NCBI GenBank assembly: GCA_964649385.1
Contig: CAZYRA010000008.1
Span: 1-25,399 of the forward strand
Origin: UBA5760 sp964649385
GTDB taxonomy: Bacteria; Chloroflexota; Dehalococcoidia; Dehalococcoidales; UBA5760
DNA: 25,399 nt
Reading direction: 5' to 3'
Shown: piece by piece, positions 23,654 through 25,399 of the stretch
How positions within the stretch are numbered: position 1 is the stretch's first letter
Layout: every line of letters starts with the position of its first letter
Position numbers and translations under genes: made by a program
The notes under the pieces: model-generated
The model's database searches: none
Told to the model about the DNA's origin: nothing
The model's input: only the letters and a program-made list of their open reading frames with translations

Positions 23654-25399
23654 GTGGATAGTGCTGGTGAGAAAAAAAAATTAGCTAGAGTTGCGGTGTG
23701 GGGGGTGGTACAGGGGGTTGGCTTTCGTCCCTTTGTATACCGCTTGGCTCATCAGTATAGCCTGCAGGGTTGGGTGTGTAACACCTCGGGGAATGTCGAA
23801 ATCGAAGTAGAGGGTGACGAGAAAAACATAAAAGGTTTCCTCTCTGATCTCGAAGCAAAAGCCCCTCCCATAGCCCATATCGAGAAGGTTGAGGTTTCTT
23901 TCTTCTCTGCTAAAGATACTGGCGGGTTTGAGATTCTAACCAGCCAGAGCGAAGCGGGGCAGTACCAGCTAGTTTCACCGGATATTGCCACCTGTGAAGA
24001 ATGCAGGCGAGAGTTGCTCTGCTCGACTGACCGCCGCTATCGCTATCCGTTCACCAATTGTACTAATTGCGGCCCCCGTTTTACCATCATTGAGGATATT
24101 CCTTATGACCGCGCTAAGACGACTATGCACCACTTTAAGATGTGCCTCCAGTGCCAGCAAGAGTACGATGACCCGCTCAACCGGCGCTTTCATGCCCAGC
24201 CTAATGCCTGTCCCGATTGCGGTCCTACCCTGGAGATAGTTGATGGCGACGGCAACCCGGTTGCCACCGATGATGTTATCATGACGGCCGGCAATTTCTT
24301 AAAGACGGGAAAAATTCTGGCAATCCGAGGGTTGGGTGGCTTTCAATTTGCCTGTGATGCCACTAATAGAGAAATAGTAGACTTGTTAAGGAAGCGGAAG
24401 AGACGCCTCGCCAAGCCTTTTGCGGTTATGGTGGCCACTATAGAAGATGTGGCAAGGCACTGCCTGCTATCACCCGGGGAGAGAAGACTTCTTAAATCTC
24501 CCGAGTGCCCGATAGTATTGCTCAGGTGGCGGCACAGTTCATCCAACATCTCCGCTTCAGTAGCCCCGAACCTGAAATATATTGGCATGATGCTTCCCTA
24601 TACGCCGCTGCATCATCTCCTGCTCAATGAGATCGGCCGACCGCTGGTGATGACCAGCGGCAACCTAAGTGAAGAGCCTATCGCTAAAGATAACGGTGAG
24701 GCACTGGTAAGGCTTAAGGGGATTGCTGATTACTTCCTGCTTCACAACCGGGATATCTGTGCCAGGTATGATGATAGCGTTTATATGGTGGATGAGGTAC
24801 CCAGGCCGATAAGGCGGGCTCGGGGCTATGCCCCCTATCCGATCTTTCTCCCCTTTAAGTCAGAGCAGGTCCTTGCCTGCGGTGCCGAGGAGAAGAATAC
24901 CTTCTGCCTGACTAAAGATGAACATGCCTTCTTAAGCCAGCATATTGGCGATATGGAGAATGAGGAGACTTTGGAACACTTCGAGAGTACTATCGAGCTC
25001 TATAAGAGGCTGTTTCGTGTTGAGCCCCGGGTGATAGCCTGTGATATGCACCCCGAATATCTCAGCACCAAGTATGCCCGGCGGATTGGCACAGAATATG
25101 GGTTAAGCCTGGTCCCGGTCCAGCATCACCATGCCCATATCGTAAGCTGTCTGGCAGAGAACAAGGTGACCGGGCCGGTTATCGGGGTAGCCCTTGACGG
25201 CACCGGGTACGGGAGCGATGGTGCAATCTGGGGTGGAGAGTTCCTGATCGCCGATTTGAGTTCCTTCCGAAGGGTGGGGCACCTGGAATATGTACCGCTG
25301 CCGGGAGGTGTTGCCGCTATCAAAAGACCCTATCGTATGGCGCTAAGTTATCTTTATACCCTGCTTGGCAATGATTTACCACTAGCCGGTCTCCCTTTG
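23654..25399 (+). CDS. hypF: Carbamoyltransferase HypF (3' end beyond the window)
   Basis: HypF uses carbamoyl phosphate and ATP to form the thiocarbamate on HypE that becomes the CN ligands of the NiFe centre. The 582 visible residues hold an acylphosphatase domain (VVQGVGFRP, catalytic Arg25), paired zinc fingers starting CEEC (114-117) and continuing CTNC, CLQC and CPDC, a YrdC-like domain (about 195-385, KRKRRLAKPFAVM), and the start of the Kae1-like carbamoyltransferase domain with HHHAH (491-495). About 170 residues are missing relative to the usual length of ~750. The only workable start is GTG 23654, placed rather close after GGGGGAGGA. The reading frame near the start crosses nine A residues (23672-23680). 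Confidence 0.94.
   Translation, partial: MDSAGEKKKLARVAVWGVVQGVGFRPFVYRLAHQYSLQGWVCNTSGNVEIEVEGDEKNIKGFLSDLEAKAPPIAHIEKVEVSFFSAKDTGGFEILTSQSEAGQYQLVSPDIATCEECRRELLCSTDRRYRYPFTNCTNCGPRFTIIEDIPYDRAKTTMHHFKMCLQCQQEYDDPLNRRFHAQPNACPDCGPTLEIVDGDGNPVATDDVIMTAGNFLKTGKILAIRGLGGFQFACDATNREIVDLLRKRKRRLAKPFAVMVATIEDVARHCLLSPGERRLLKSPECPIVLLRWRHSSSNISASVAPNLKYIGMMLPYTPLHHLLLNEIGRPLVMTSGNLSEEPIAKDNGEALVRLKGIADYFLLHNRDICARYDDSVYMVDEVPRPIRRARGYAPYPIFLPFKSEQVLACGAEEKNTFCLTKDEHAFLSQHIGDMENEETLEHFESTIELYKRLFRVEPRVIACDMHPEYLSTKYARRIGTEYGLSLVPVQHHHAHIVSCLAENKVTGPVIGVALDGTGYGSDGAIWGGEFLIADLSSFRRVGHLEYVPLPGGVAAIKRPYRMALSYLYTLLGNDLPLAGLPL

Overview
The window looks like a chromosomal segment of a strictly anaerobic bacterium, plausibly a Dehalococcoidia-type member of the Chloroflexota. 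That placement is inferred from gene content: a RecG with a long N-terminal extension, a YchF-like GTPase, a PF04392-type ABC importer, selenocysteine metabolism, and a group 3 [NiFe] hydrogenase with FlpD/MvhD and MetV partners. No rRNA, tRNA, CRISPR array or intact mobile element was seen.

Layout. (1) 1-5355, plus strand: housekeeping genes recG, argS and trpS. (2) 5352-7383, minus strand: gatC, gatA and a small orphan protein, convergent with trpS; the trpS and orphan stop codons overlap. (3) 7384-10945, plus strand: an NfeD-like membrane protein divergent from gatC, then an ABC importer (lipoprotein, permease, ATPase) of the family that includes streptococcal tryptophan transporters. (4) 10989-13767, minus strand, transcribed as holA, a small orphan ORF, selD and a HAD protein. 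selD is a selenoprotein gene: an in-frame TGA at 12465-12463 encodes the catalytic position, and a SECIS-like hairpin lies just downstream. Naive ORF calling loses the first 30 residues, including the active site. (5) 13827-14933, plus strand: a YchF-like GTPase whose P-loop lysine is replaced by arginine. (6) 14934-15261: a gene-free leader with a TTGACA promoter candidate and two hairpins. (7) 15262 to the window end, plus strand: a hydrogenase operon made of an FrhG/MvhG-type small subunit, a large subunit, a GltD-like Fe-S flavoprotein, a NifU C-terminal scaffold, a maturation protease, stand-alone FlpD/MvhD, a second flavoprotein fused to an FlpD/MvhD-like domain, MetV, and HypF, which runs off the edge.

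How the genes work together. Region 7 is the most interesting part. It couples an Mvh-like hydrogenase to two paralogous FAD/NAD(P)/polyferredoxin proteins that occupy the place HdrA holds in methanogen Mvh-Hdr and acetogen MetFV-Hdr-MvhD systems. HdrB, HdrC and MetF are absent from the window. The inference is an H2-dependent, possibly flavin-bifurcating complex that passes electrons to ferredoxin and NAD(P) and, through MetV, to methylene-tetrahydrofolate reduction. The protease, HypF and perhaps the NifU-like protein would support assembly of the metal centres. The selenoprotein SelD shows that the host uses selenocysteine, but the hydrogenase large subunit here uses cysteine at both Ni-binding motifs.
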